From Streptomyces sp. DvalAA-14 (GTDB lineage: Bacteria; Actinomycetota; Actinomycetes; Streptomycetales; Streptomycetaceae), in the NCBI RefSeq assembly GCF_900091855.1, contig NZ_FMCH01000239.1, positions 1 to 39,575 on the forward strand: DNA of 39,575 bases, given 5' to 3'. Below are positions 7,834-15,248 of the stretch, piece by piece; positions within the stretch are counted from its first letter, which is position 1, and the number at the start of each line of letters is the position of its first letter. The notes below the pieces were generated by a model. It made no database searches. It was not told the origin of the DNA and saw nothing but the letters and a program-made list of their open reading frames with translations. Made by a program: the position numbers and the translations under genes.

Positions 7834-8915
7834 GTGACCAGACGACGGGCCGGACGGCCGCCGGGGACGAACCGGTGCTGCAGGCCGTGCACGTGACCAA
7901 GCACTTCGCGGTACGCGGCGGCCTGCCCCGGCGCGGCGGGGCCAAGCGGGTGGTGCACGCGGTGGAGGACGTGTCGCTGGACCTGTACGCGGGCCGCATC
8001 ACCGCGCTGGTCGGCGAGTCCGGTTCCGGCAAGTCGACGCTGGCCCGGCTGCTCGCCCAGCTCCACCCGCTCACCGGCGGCGAGATACGGCTGCACGGCA
8101 AGCCGGTGCGGGCCCTGCGCGGCAAGGCGTTCCGGGAGCACGTGCGCACCGTCCAGCTGATCCTGCAGGACCCGTTCTCGTCCTTCAACCCGGTCGCGTC
8201 CATCGCCGGGACGCTGCGCCGGGCGGTCGCCCTGCACCACCCGGGCAAGAGCGCCAAGGAGCGCGGCGCCGTCATCGACGACCTGCTGACGCAGATCAAC
8301 CTGGTGCCGCCGCGGCAGTTCACCGAGAAGTACCCGCACGAACTGTCCGGCGGGCAGTTGCAGCGGCTGTCCATCGCCCGCGCGCTGGCCGCCGACCCCG
8401 AGGTGTTCCTCGCCGACGAGCCGGTCTCCAGCCTCGACGTCTCCATCCGGCTGGGCATCCTCAACCTGCTGCGCCACCTGACCGAGGACCGCAACGCGGC
8501 GATGCTCTACGTCACCCACGACATCGCCTCCGCCCGCTACTTCGCGGCCGACACGGCGGTGATGTACGCCGGGCAGGTGGTGGAGCAGGGGCCGTCGGAG
8601 GCGGTCACCCAGCAGGCCGCGCACCCGTACACCCAGCTGCTGATCGCCTCGGCGCCCGACCCGTCGCGGGCCGGCGCCGACCGGGTGCGGGACATCGGGC
8701 AGCCGCCCAGCCTCATCGACCCGCCGGCCGGCTGCCGGTTCCACCCGCGCTGCCCGTTCGCCATGGCGCGGTGCGCGGCCGACGCCCCGCCTCCGTTCGA
8801 GATCTCCGCCGGCCACACCGCCCGGTGCTGGCTGTACGCCGACGACCCGGAGGCCCGCGCCAAGCGGGCGGACAACGCCGAGGCCGTCGCGGGCCTGACC
8901 GCCCCCGCGTCCTGA
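7830..8915 (+). CDS. ABC transporter ATPase, DppF/OppF type
   Basis: This 361-residue cytoplasmic ATPase is the second nucleotide-binding subunit of the importer. Walker [10 protein letters not shown] lies near residues 62-70, followed by the Q-loop [13 protein letters not shown], signature LSGGQLQR, Walker [14 protein letters not shown] and H-loop YVTHD. The C-terminal extension [14 protein letters not shown] is the cysteine-rich oligopeptide/dipeptide-type tail. The ATG overlaps the previous stop by four bases (ATGA), so translation is coupled and equal amounts of the two ATPase domains are expected. A hairpin follows at 8922-8942 before the binding-protein gene. Confidence 0.93.
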   Translation: MSDQTTGRTAAGDEPVLQAVHVTKHFAVRGGLPRRGGAKRVVHAVEDVSLDLYAGRITALVGESGSGKSTLARLLAQLHPLTGGEIRLHGKPVRALRGKAFREHVRTVQLILQDPFSSFNPVASIAGTLRRAVALHHPGKSAKERGAVIDDLLTQINLVPPRQFTEKYPHELSGGQLQRLSIARALAADPEVFLADEPVSSLDVSIRLGILNLLRHLTEDRNAAMLYVTHDIASARYFAADTAVMYAGQVVEQGPSEAVTQQAAHPYTQLLIASAPDPSRAGADRVRDIGQPPSLIDPPAGCRFHPRCPFAMARCAADAPPPFEISAGHTARCWLYADDPEARAKRADNAEAVAGLTAPAS

Positions 8916-8921
8916 CCCGGC

Positions 8922-8942
8922 CCGCCGGAGGCCTTCCGGCGG
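8922..8942 (+). terminator. Intercistronic hairpin before the binding-protein gene
   Basis: Perfect eight-base arms CCGCCGGA and TCCGGCGG with a five-base loop. It is more likely an attenuator or RNA-processing/stability element than a full stop, because the binding-protein gene follows on the same strand. Confidence 0.45.
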
Positions 8943-9003
8943 CGCCCGACTCCCTTCTCCCGCTCTCCTCCCCCGCTGTCCCTACTCACAAGGAGCAGAC
9001 GAC

Positions 9004-10680
9004 GTGACAACTTCGAAGTCGCCGATCGCGTCAGGCATGACGAGACGCGGCGTTCTCGCCACCGCCCTGGCCGGCGCGGGCACTCTCGCCCTCTACGGCT
9101 GCGGCCCGGGCTCGGGCGGCTCGGCCGGCGGCGCCGGGACCCTCACGGTGGCCGGCCAGTCCGACAACCTGACCAAGGTGTTCAACCCGTTCCTGGCCAA
9201 CACCGCGCAGGGCCTGACCTACACCCCCCAGGGGTCGGGCGGCTTCATCTACGAGCCGCTGGTGCAGATCAACACCGTCGACATCGGGCACGACATCCCG
9301 TGGCTCGCCAAGGCGTGGCGCTGGTCGGACGGCAACAAGACGCTCACCTTGGACCTGCAGTCGGGGGTGAAGTGGACCGACGGCCAGCCGTTCTCCGCCG
9401 ACGACGTGGTGTTCACCTACACCATGCTGAAGAAGAACGCCGGGCTGAACCTGCTGGGCGTGGAGTTCACCGGCGTCACCGCCCCCAGCCCCACCCAGGT
9501 GGTCTTCACCTTCCCGGCCCCGTCCGAGCAGTTCTTCACCAACATCGTGTCCGCCCCGATCGTGTCGCAGCACATATGGTCCAAGGTCAAGGACCCGACG
9601 AAGTACACCGACGACAACCCGGTCGGCACCGGCCCGTTCAAGCTCAGCCAGTTCTCCGCGCAGAGCTTCCTGCTGATCCGCAACGAGGACTACTGGCAGC
9701 CGAAGGCGCAGATCAAGGCACTGCGGTTCGTGGCCTACAAGGACAACGAGAGCATGACCAACGCGCTCGTCCAGGGCCAGGCGGACTGGGGCGGCACGTA
9801 CATCGCCAACGCCGACAAGACGTACCTCAGCCGCAGCAAGAACAACAACTACTGGGCCCCGCTGGCGGGCACCGACGGCCTGATCCCCAACCTGGAGCGC
9901 TGGCCGCTGAGCGACCTGGCGGTCCGGCAGGCCATCAGCCTGGGGGTGAACCGCAAGCAGGTCGGCGCGGCCACCGACTCGCCGCCCGCCACCAGCGTCG
10001 TCGGTCTGCCGATGCCCGCCTACACCGCGTCGGTGGCGCCGCAGTACCAGGGCGTCGACTTCACCCAGGACGTGGCGAAGGCCAAGCAGACCCTGGAGGC
10101 GGCCGGCTACACCAAGGGCGGCGACGGCTACTACCAGAAGGGCGGCAAGCGGGTCCAGTTCTCGATCAGCTTCCCGTCGGCGTACACCGACATCGCCGCC
10201 CGGGTGCAGGTGCTGGTCTCGCAGCTCAAGGACATCGGCATCAAGCTCACCGTCGACACCACCACCGTCAACGACATCAACACGCTGACGGCCAAGGGCG
10301 ACTTCGACTCGACGATGGGCTACCCGGTCAACTCCGCGCCGCGCGCCTTCTCGTACTACAACGACACGATCAACCCGAACCTCTACTACCCGATCGGCAA
10401 GGCCACGCCGACCTTCCAGAACATCGAGCGCTTCCAGAACGCGGAGGCGGCGCAGCTGTTCAAGGAGTATCCGACGGCCACCACCGACGCCCAGCGGCAG
10501 CAGATCATCGACGGCATCGAGAAGATCTTCGTCGACAACCTGCCGTGGATCCCGATGTTCTACTGGGGCAGCTACGGCAACTGGAGCACCGCGAAGGCCA
10601 CCGGATTCCCCACGCCGCAGAACCCCTACTTCAGTCCGGTGCCCAACCCCGTCGTCGCGCTGCGGCTGAAGCCGGTCTGA
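9004..10680 (+). CDS. ABC transporter substrate-binding lipoprotein, family 5 (DppA/OppA type)
   Basis: This 558-residue exported lipoprotein captures the substrate of the adjacent importer. The N-terminus carries a twin-arginine pattern (TRRGVLATA, residues 13-21), a hydrophobic stretch and the lipobox LYGC with Cys33, so it is probably Tat-exported and lipid-anchored. The mature part has family-5 marks: [45 protein letters not shown]. The start is GTG 9004 with AAGGAG eleven bases upstream. Family 5 includes peptide, nickel and oligosaccharide receptors. With only sugar-type enzymes around it, a glycoside or amino-sugar conjugate seems more likely than a peptide, but this is inference. Confidence 0.93.
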   Translation: MTTSKSPIASGMTRRGVLATALAGAGTLALYGCGPGSGGSAGGAGTLTVAGQSDNLTKVFNPFLANTAQGLTYTPQGSGGFIYEPLVQINTVDIGHDIPWLAKAWRWSDGNKTLTLDLQSGVKWTDGQPFSADDVVFTYTMLKKNAGLNLLGVEFTGVTAPSPTQVVFTFPAPSEQFFTNIVSAPIVSQHIWSKVKDPTKYTDDNPVGTGPFKLSQFSAQSFLLIRNEDYWQPKAQIKALRFVAYKDNESMTNALVQGQADWGGTYIANADKTYLSRSKNNNYWAPLAGTDGLIPNLERWPLSDLAVRQAISLGVNRKQVGAATDSPPATSVVGLPMPAYTASVAPQYQGVDFTQDVAKAKQTLEAAGYTKGGDGYYQKGGKRVQFSISFPSAYTDIAARVQVLVSQLKDIGIKLTVDTTTVNDINTLTAKGDFDSTMGYPVNSAPRAFSYYNDTINPNLYYPIGKATPTFQNIERFQNAEAAQLFKEYPTATTDAQRQQIIDGIEKIFVDNLPWIPMFYWGSYGNWSTAKATGFPTPQNPYFSPVPNPVVALRLKPV

Positions 10681-10699
10681 GCGCCCGGGCGCCGGGCGC
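10681..10699 (+). terminator. Hairpin after the binding-protein gene
   Basis: GCGCCCG and CGGGCGC arms with a five-base loop start directly after the stop codon. No U-tract follows and the next gene begins 45 bases later on the same strand, so it may protect the upstream message or reduce read-through. Confidence 0.45.
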
Positions 10700-10744
10700 C
10701 CCCCGATCCAGCCCCCTGTTGTACGCCCCCCTGCGAGGAGAGCC

Positions 10745-11419
10745 ATGTCCTACCTCTCGACGCCGAGAGCCATGGTCGTCGTGAACGGCGACGACATCCA
10801 CCACGATCTGCTCAGCGCCGCCGGAGTCTTCCAGCAGCTGGGCGTCGAGGCCGGGTTCGCCACCCGGAAGGCGATGGGAACCAGCCGCTTCGTCGATCCG
10901 CGGCCCGAGACGGCCGAGGCGGACGTCTACCTCTTCTACACCGCGGGCGGCCACTTCGCGACCGACCAGCAGCAGGCGCTGGCCGACGCGGTACGGGCCG
11001 GCAAGGGGCTGGTCGGGGTGCACGGCGCCAACATCCTGGGCTGGCGGGGCGACGGCCTGGACCCCGCCGACCGCCCGCTGTTCGAACTGCTCGGCAACCG
11101 CTACCTCTCGCACGGCCCCGGCCACCACGAGGGGCGGCACACCATCGAGATCGTCGCCGACCACCCGATCACCAGCGGGGTGAGCGACTTCGACCTCTTC
11201 GACGAGTACTACGAGTTCGAGCTGGCGGACGAGGAGGTGACGGTCCTGGCGCAGCGGCACCGGGCGGACGGCGCCGTCATCCCGGTGCTGTACGCCCGGG
11301 AGGTCGGTGCGGGGCGCGTGGTGTACCTGGCCCTCGGTCACGACATGCGGTCGTGGGGCGAGCCGCCGGTACGCCGGCTGGTCCGCCAGGCCCTGCTGTG
11401 GGCGGCCGGCCGTGACTGA
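10745..11419 (+). CDS. ThuA-like domain protein 2
   Basis: The 224-residue protein is the paralogue of the one at 4156. Matching blocks are NGDDIHHD, AEADVYLFYTAGGHF, GNRYLSHGPGHHE and YLALGHDMRSWGEPPVRRLVRQA. Here the complete N-terminal strand (PRAMVVVNGDD) is present behind an ATG with GCGAGGAG upstream. The family has an amidotransferase-like fold without the nucleophilic cysteine and is linked to sugar utilisation, often beside Gfo/Idh/MocA oxidoreductases. It lies between the transporter genes and the TIM-barrel gene at 11472. Two ThuA proteins flanking one importer suggests distinct steps or substrates, or a heteromer. The exact reaction is unknown. Confidence 0.85.
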   Translation: MSYLSTPRAMVVVNGDDIHHDLLSAAGVFQQLGVEAGFATRKAMGTSRFVDPRPETAEADVYLFYTAGGHFATDQQQALADAVRAGKGLVGVHGANILGWRGDGLDPADRPLFELLGNRYLSHGPGHHEGRHTIEIVADHPITSGVSDFDLFDEYYEFELADEEVTVLAQRHRADGAVIPVLYAREVGAGRVVYLALGHDMRSWGEPPVRRLVRQALLWAAGRD

Positions 11420-11471
11420 CGCGACCGGTCCGGCGAGTGCCGGCCCTTCGGGGCCGGCGGAAGGAGCGACC

Positions 11472-12263
11472 ATGGCAGCCGGCATCGGCGTCATGATGTA
11501 CACCGTGCTCGACCAGGCGCGGGCCGACCTGGAGGGCACGCTGGCCCGGCTGGCGGCCATGGGCTACCTGGGCATCGAGACCTACGGCCTGGTCGAGCAC
11601 TTCGGGCCGGCCCGGGTCCGGGACGCCGTCGCCGGCGCCGGACTCACCCTGACCAGCGCGCACACCCCGTTCCCGGCCGGGCCCGACGCGGAGGAACTGC
11701 TCGACCGCAATGAGGAGCTGGGCGCCGGCATCCTGGTGTGGAGCATGGAGCGCGAGGAGTTCGACTCGCCGGACGCGATCCGGCGGGGCGTCGAGCGGGT
11801 CAACGAGGCCGCCGAGCGCGCCGCCGCCCGGGGCATGCGCATCGCCTACCACAACCACTACGCCGAGTTCTCGCAGCGCTTCGCCGGCCGGCAGGCGTAC
11901 GACCTGCTGCTGGAGCTGCTGGACGACCGGGTGCTGGTCGAACTCGACGCCTACTGGGCGCAGATGGGCGGCGCCGACCCGGCCGAGGTGCTGGCGCGGC
12001 TCGGCGACCGGGTGCGCCTGGTGCACGTCAAGGACGGTCCCGCGGTGAGCTACGAGGACGACGTGATGGTGCCGATCGGGGAGGGCCGGATCGACTGGGC
12101 CCGCACCCTGGCCACGCCGTCGGGGCTGCGCTGGCACATCGTCGAGCTGGAGCGGCTGCACATCGACACCTTCGAGGCGCTGCGGCGCTCCTACGACCAC
12201 CTGGTCGGCCGCGGGCTGTCCCGCGGTGCGCACGTCCCGGCGCCGATCGAGGAGCGGGCATGA
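11472..12263 (+). CDS. Sugar phosphate isomerase/epimerase-like TIM barrel 1
   Basis: The 263-residue protein has the xylose-isomerase-like (AP endonuclease 2) TIM-barrel fold. The usual metal-site motifs are intact: YHNHYAEF, ELDAYWAQMGG, VHVKDGP, IGEGRIDW and IVELE. Family members isomerise or epimerise sugars, and some hydrate or lyse 3-keto-glycosides. The start ATG at 11472 is supported by GGAAGGAG; the frame is open further upstream but that part overlaps the ThuA gene and looks non-coding. Its stop overlaps the next start as ATGA. I expect it to act on the product of a Gfo/Idh/MocA enzyme of the cluster. Confidence 0.88.
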   Translation: MAAGIGVMMYTVLDQARADLEGTLARLAAMGYLGIETYGLVEHFGPARVRDAVAGAGLTLTSAHTPFPAGPDAEELLDRNEELGAGILVWSMEREEFDSPDAIRRGVERVNEAAERAAARGMRIAYHNHYAEFSQRFAGRQAYDLLLELLDDRVLVELDAYWAQMGGADPAEVLARLGDRVRLVHVKDGPAVSYEDDVMVPIGEGRIDWARTLATPSGLRWHIVELERLHIDTFEALRRSYDHLVGRGLSRGAHVPAPIEERA

Positions 12264-13231
12264 GGGTGCTGTTCCTCGGCGGTGCCGGGATGATCGGTTC
12301 GGCGGCGGCGGCCGAGGCCGCCGCCCGGGGCGCGGAGGTCACCGTGGTGACGCGCTCCGAGCCCGGCAGGCCGCCGGCCGAGGGGGTACGGGCGCTGCGC
12401 GCCGACGTGCGCGACCCGGCGGCGCTCGGGGCGGTGCTCGGCGGCGCGGAGTTCGACGCGGTGGTCAACTGGGTCGGCTTCACGCCCGACGACGTGCGCT
12501 CCCACCCGGAGCTGTTCACCGGCCGGGCCGGGCAGTACGTCTTCATCAGCACCTGCTCGGTCTTCGGCCGGCCGGTGCCGCAGCTGCCGATCACCGAGTC
12601 CAGTCCGCGCCGCCAGCCGGTCTTCGGCTACCCGCGCGACAAGATCGCCTGCGAGCTGCTGCTGGAGGACGCCCACCGCACGGGCGACTTCCCGCTGACG
12701 ATCGTGCGGCCCTCGCACGTCTACGACCGCACGGTGATCCCGGTCCTCGCCGGGTGGACCGCGATCGAGCGGATGCGCGCGGGCCGGCCGGTGGTGGTGC
12801 ACGGTGACGGCACCTCGCTGTGGTCCCTGATGCACGCGCGGGACTTCGCGCGGGCCCTGGTGCCTTTGCTGGGCCCGGGCCACGCGGTGGGCGAGAGCGT
12901 CAATGTGGTCAGTGGCGACATCCTCACCTGGGACCAGATCCATCTGACGCTGGCCGCCGCGGCCGGGGTGCGCGACCCGCTGCTGCGGCACCGGGCCAGC
13001 GAGTCGATCGCCGAGCACGTACCGGGCTGGGCGGAGGTGCTGGAGCACGACTTCCGGCACTCGATGCTGTTCGACACCAGCAAACTGCGGTCCCTGGTAC
13101 CGGGTTTCGCCCCCGAGGTGTCCTTCGCCGAGGGCGCCCGGGAGTCGCTGGCCCACTACGACGCCCATCCGGAGCTCCGGACGGTCGACCACGAGCTGTC
13201 CCGCGCTTTCGACGCCCTGCTGGCGGACTGA
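12260..13231 (+). CDS. NAD-dependent epimerase/dehydratase (extended SDR)
   Basis: The 323-residue protein is an extended short-chain dehydrogenase. The nucleotide-binding motif is GGAGMIG (Gly7, Gly10, Gly13), a Ser-rich strand FISTCSVFG precedes the catalytic pair Tyr124-x3-Lys128 (YPRDK), and IVRPSHVYD matches the usual substrate-domain entrance. Relatives epimerise or dehydrate nucleotide sugars or oxidise sugars; the target here is unknown. Translation is coupled to the TIM-barrel gene by a four-base overlap. It is the last gene of module A: a hairpin follows at 13233 and a new promoter region begins. Confidence 0.88.
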   Translation: MRVLFLGGAGMIGSAAAAEAAARGAEVTVVTRSEPGRPPAEGVRALRADVRDPAALGAVLGGAEFDAVVNWVGFTPDDVRSHPELFTGRAGQYVFISTCSVFGRPVPQLPITESSPRRQPVFGYPRDKIACELLLEDAHRTGDFPLTIVRPSHVYDRTVIPVLAGWTAIERMRAGRPVVVHGDGTSLWSLMHARDFARALVPLLGPGHAVGESVNVVSGDILTWDQIHLTLAAAAGVRDPLLRHRASESIAEHVPGWAEVLEHDFRHSMLFDTSKLRSLVPGFAPEVSFAEGARESLAHYDAHPELRTVDHELSRAFDALLAD

Positions 13232-13232
13232 T

Positions 13233-13252
13233 GCCGGCCGGGCGCGGCCGGC
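13233..13252 (+). terminator. Terminator hairpin at the end of module A
   Basis: GCCGGCC and GGCCGGC arms with a six-base loop lie two bases after the epimerase stop codon and before the module B promoter region. Confidence 0.5.
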
Positions 13253-13269
13253 GCGATCGGGATCCGGCG

Positions 13270-13281
13270 TGGTCTTTACCA
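13270..13281. promoter_or_regulatory. DasR/HutC-like operator TGGTCTTTACCA
   Basis: TGGT and ACCA arms surround four bases. It agrees in 10 of 12 positions with the core of the DasR-type operator (TGGTCTAGACCA), the best-known GntR/HutC site in Streptomyces. It could be read by the local GntR paralogues or by a genomic DasR. Confidence 0.45.
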
Positions 13282-13290
13282 AGCGTACCG

Positions 13291-13314
13291 ATGCAATACC
13301 ACTACAACACCACT
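13291..13314. promoter_or_regulatory. Tandem ACCACT half-sites upstream of module B
   Basis: ACCACT at 13298-13303 and 13309-13314 are 11 bases apart, one helical turn. The first is part of ATGCAATACCACT, which matches the module A operator. A -10-like TATCAT follows at 13319-13324, so the sites would occupy the space between the -35 and -10 boxes. Confidence 0.5.
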
Positions 13315-13384
13315 TTGCTATCATGAGAGTCCGGACCGGGCCGTGCCCGGTTCCGGCCGCAGCGGGACGAGAGAAGAGGAACGC

Positions 13385-14425
13385 GTGATCGGCGTCGGTC
13401 TCATAGGTTCGGGGTTCATCGGCGACACCTACGCGGACGCGCTCCAGGACGTACGGAACGCGGAGCTGGTCGCCGCCTGCTCGCGCGACCTGGCACGCGC
13501 CGAGGCGCTGGCCGCCAAGTGGGCGCCGGACGCCCGCGCCTACCAGGACATGGCGGCGCTGTGCGCCGATCCGGCCGTCGACCTGGTGGTGGTCGCCGTC
13601 CCCAACGAGGCGCACCTGGCGGCGGTTCGGGCCGTCGCGGCGGCCGGCAAGGGCGTGGTGTGCACCAAGCCGCTGGCCCGGACCGGCGCCGAGGCGGCGC
13701 AGATCCTGCGGGTGGTCCGCGAGGCCGGCGTCTGGCACGGCTACGCCGAGAGCTCGGTCTTCTCGCCCAACATCGCCAAGGCGCACGAGATGGTCAGCGC
13801 CGGCGCGATCGGCGAACTGCTCACCCTGCGGGCCCGTGAGGCCCACTCGGGCCCGCACGCCCCGCACTTCTGGGACGCGGAGACGGCCGGCGGCGGCGCG
13901 CTGCTCGACATGGGCTGCCACACCGTGGAGTCGGCCCGCCACTTCTTCGGCAAGGACAACCCGATCACCGAGGTGTTCGCCTGGGGGGCCACCTTGGCCC
14001 ATGCCGAGCGGACCACCGGTGAGGACACCGCGATCGCGCTGCTGAAGTTCGCCGGCGGCCAGCTGGCCACCGTCGAGTCGTCCTGGATCGAGAAGGGCGG
14101 CATGCAGCTGCGGCACGAACTCGTCGGCAGCGCCGGCCGCCTGGTGACCGACACCTCGGCGACACCGGTGTGGGGCTTCATCGAGCACCCGGCCGGCTAC
14201 CTGGTCGAGAAGGCCGACGCCGACACCGGCTGGGTCTACCCGGTGCCGGAGGAAGCCCGCGCCTACGGGTTCAGCCAGCAGATGCGGCACTTCGTGGACT
14301 GCTTCGCCCGCGGCGTCACCCCCCGCGAGACGTTCGAGGACGGCGTGGTCGTCAACCAGGTACTGGACGCCTGCTACACGTCCATGCGCTCGGGCACCTG
14401 GGAAAGGGTCCAGGTCCCGGCATGA
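13385..14425 (+). CDS. Gfo/Idh/MocA-family oxidoreductase 2
   Basis: The 346-residue protein has the nucleotide motif GSGFIG (residues 8-13) at once after its start, so GTG 13385 (with AGAGGA upstream) is a better start than earlier codons in the open frame. The EKP family motif appears as CTKP (93-96), with Thr instead of Glu, a variant seen in some family branches. The catalytic DxGxH motif is present as DMGCH in GGGALLDMGCHTVE. It leads module B, and its stop overlaps the start of the GntR regulator as ATGA. It probably oxidises or reduces a sugar or cyclitol hydroxyl with NAD(P); the substrate is unknown. Confidence 0.9.
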   Translation: MIGVGLIGSGFIGDTYADALQDVRNAELVAACSRDLARAEALAAKWAPDARAYQDMAALCADPAVDLVVVAVPNEAHLAAVRAVAAAGKGVVCTKPLARTGAEAAQILRVVREAGVWHGYAESSVFSPNIAKAHEMVSAGAIGELLTLRAREAHSGPHAPHFWDAETAGGGALLDMGCHTVESARHFFGKDNPITEVFAWGATLAHAERTTGEDTAIALLKFAGGQLATVESSWIEKGGMQLRHELVGSAGRLVTDTSATPVWGFIEHPAGYLVEKADADTGWVYPVPEEARAYGFSQQMRHFVDCFARGVTPRETFEDGVVVNQVLDACYTSMRSGTWERVQVPA

Positions 14426-15210
14426 GCACCGATCACATCAGCGCCGACCGCCCCGGTCTGGCCGCACCGCCGCCGGGCCTGACCGGTGCCTACCCGGAAC
14501 CGCTGTGGATGCAGGCCAAGGCCGCGCTGCAGACCCGGATCGCGGTCGGCGAGGTCAAGCCCGGCTCCCGGCTGCCGCCCGAGCGGGAACTGTGCCAGAT
14601 GCTCGGCATCTCCCGGGTCACCCTGCGCAAGGCGCTCACCGCACTGGTCGACGAAGGCGTCCTGCGCGCCGCCCAGGGCCGCGGCTGGTACGTCGCCGCC
14701 CCCGAGCGCAAGGAGTGGCCCAACACCCTGGAGTCGTTCTCCGAAACGGCCCGGCGGATGGGCCTGGTGGCCACCTCCGTGGTGCTGCGCCGCGAGGCCG
14801 GCCCGGCCACCTTCGACGAGGCCGAGGCGTTCCAGATCGCCCCGGGCACCGCGCTGTACCGCCTGGAGCGGGTCCGCATGCTGGACGGGGTGCCGATCGC
14901 CGTCGACCAGTCGCTCGTCCCCGCCGACATCGCCGTCGGCTTCGACGCGGTCGACTTCACCACCCGCTCGCTCTACGACACCATGTCCGACCTCGGCTTC
15001 GAACTCGCCCAGGCCGAGACCACCATCGAGGCGCGCCCCGCCGACGCGGCGCTCGCCGGCCACCTCGCCATCGCGGCCGGCACCCCCGTCCTCGAAATGC
15101 GGCAGATCGTCCGCGACCGTGCCCAGCGCCCGCTGCTCTCCTCGGCGATCCGCTACGCCGGCGACCGCTACCGCCTGCGCACCTCCTTCATGCGGAACGC
15201 GGGCGCATGA
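14422..15210 (+). CDS. GntR-family regulator with UTRA domain (HutC subfamily), copy 2
   Basis: The 262-residue paralogue of the regulator at 944 has the same layout: winged helix-turn-helix (LPPERELC, LGISRVTLRKAL at 61-72), linker with KEWPNTLESFSETARRMG, and a UTRA domain ending YAGDRYRLRTSF. It carries about nine more residues at the N-terminus. It lies inside module B, overlapping the previous gene by ATGA and 38 bases before the amine oxidase gene, so it is transcribed with the enzymes and should autoregulate. The conserved recognition helix means it likely binds the same sites as copy 1; differences in the UTRA domain may let the two respond to different ligands. Confidence 0.93.
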   Translation: MSTDHISADRPGLAAPPPGLTGAYPEPLWMQAKAALQTRIAVGEVKPGSRLPPERELCQMLGISRVTLRKALTALVDEGVLRAAQGRGWYVAAPERKEWPNTLESFSETARRMGLVATSVVLRREAGPATFDEAEAFQIAPGTALYRLERVRMLDGVPIAVDQSLVPADIAVGFDAVDFTTRSLYDTMSDLGFELAQAETTIEARPADAALAGHLAIAAGTPVLEMRQIVRDRAQRPLLSSAIRYAGDRYRLRTSFMRNAGA

Positions 15211-15248
15211 GTCCGCACCGTCCCTCCCCCGGCAGAAGCGGAGCCCCC

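Noticed and set aside
13343..13384. N-terminal extension of oxidoreductase 2
   Set aside because: The Rossmann motif begins right after GTG 13385, which has a proper ribosome site; the extension would contain the ribosome site itself.
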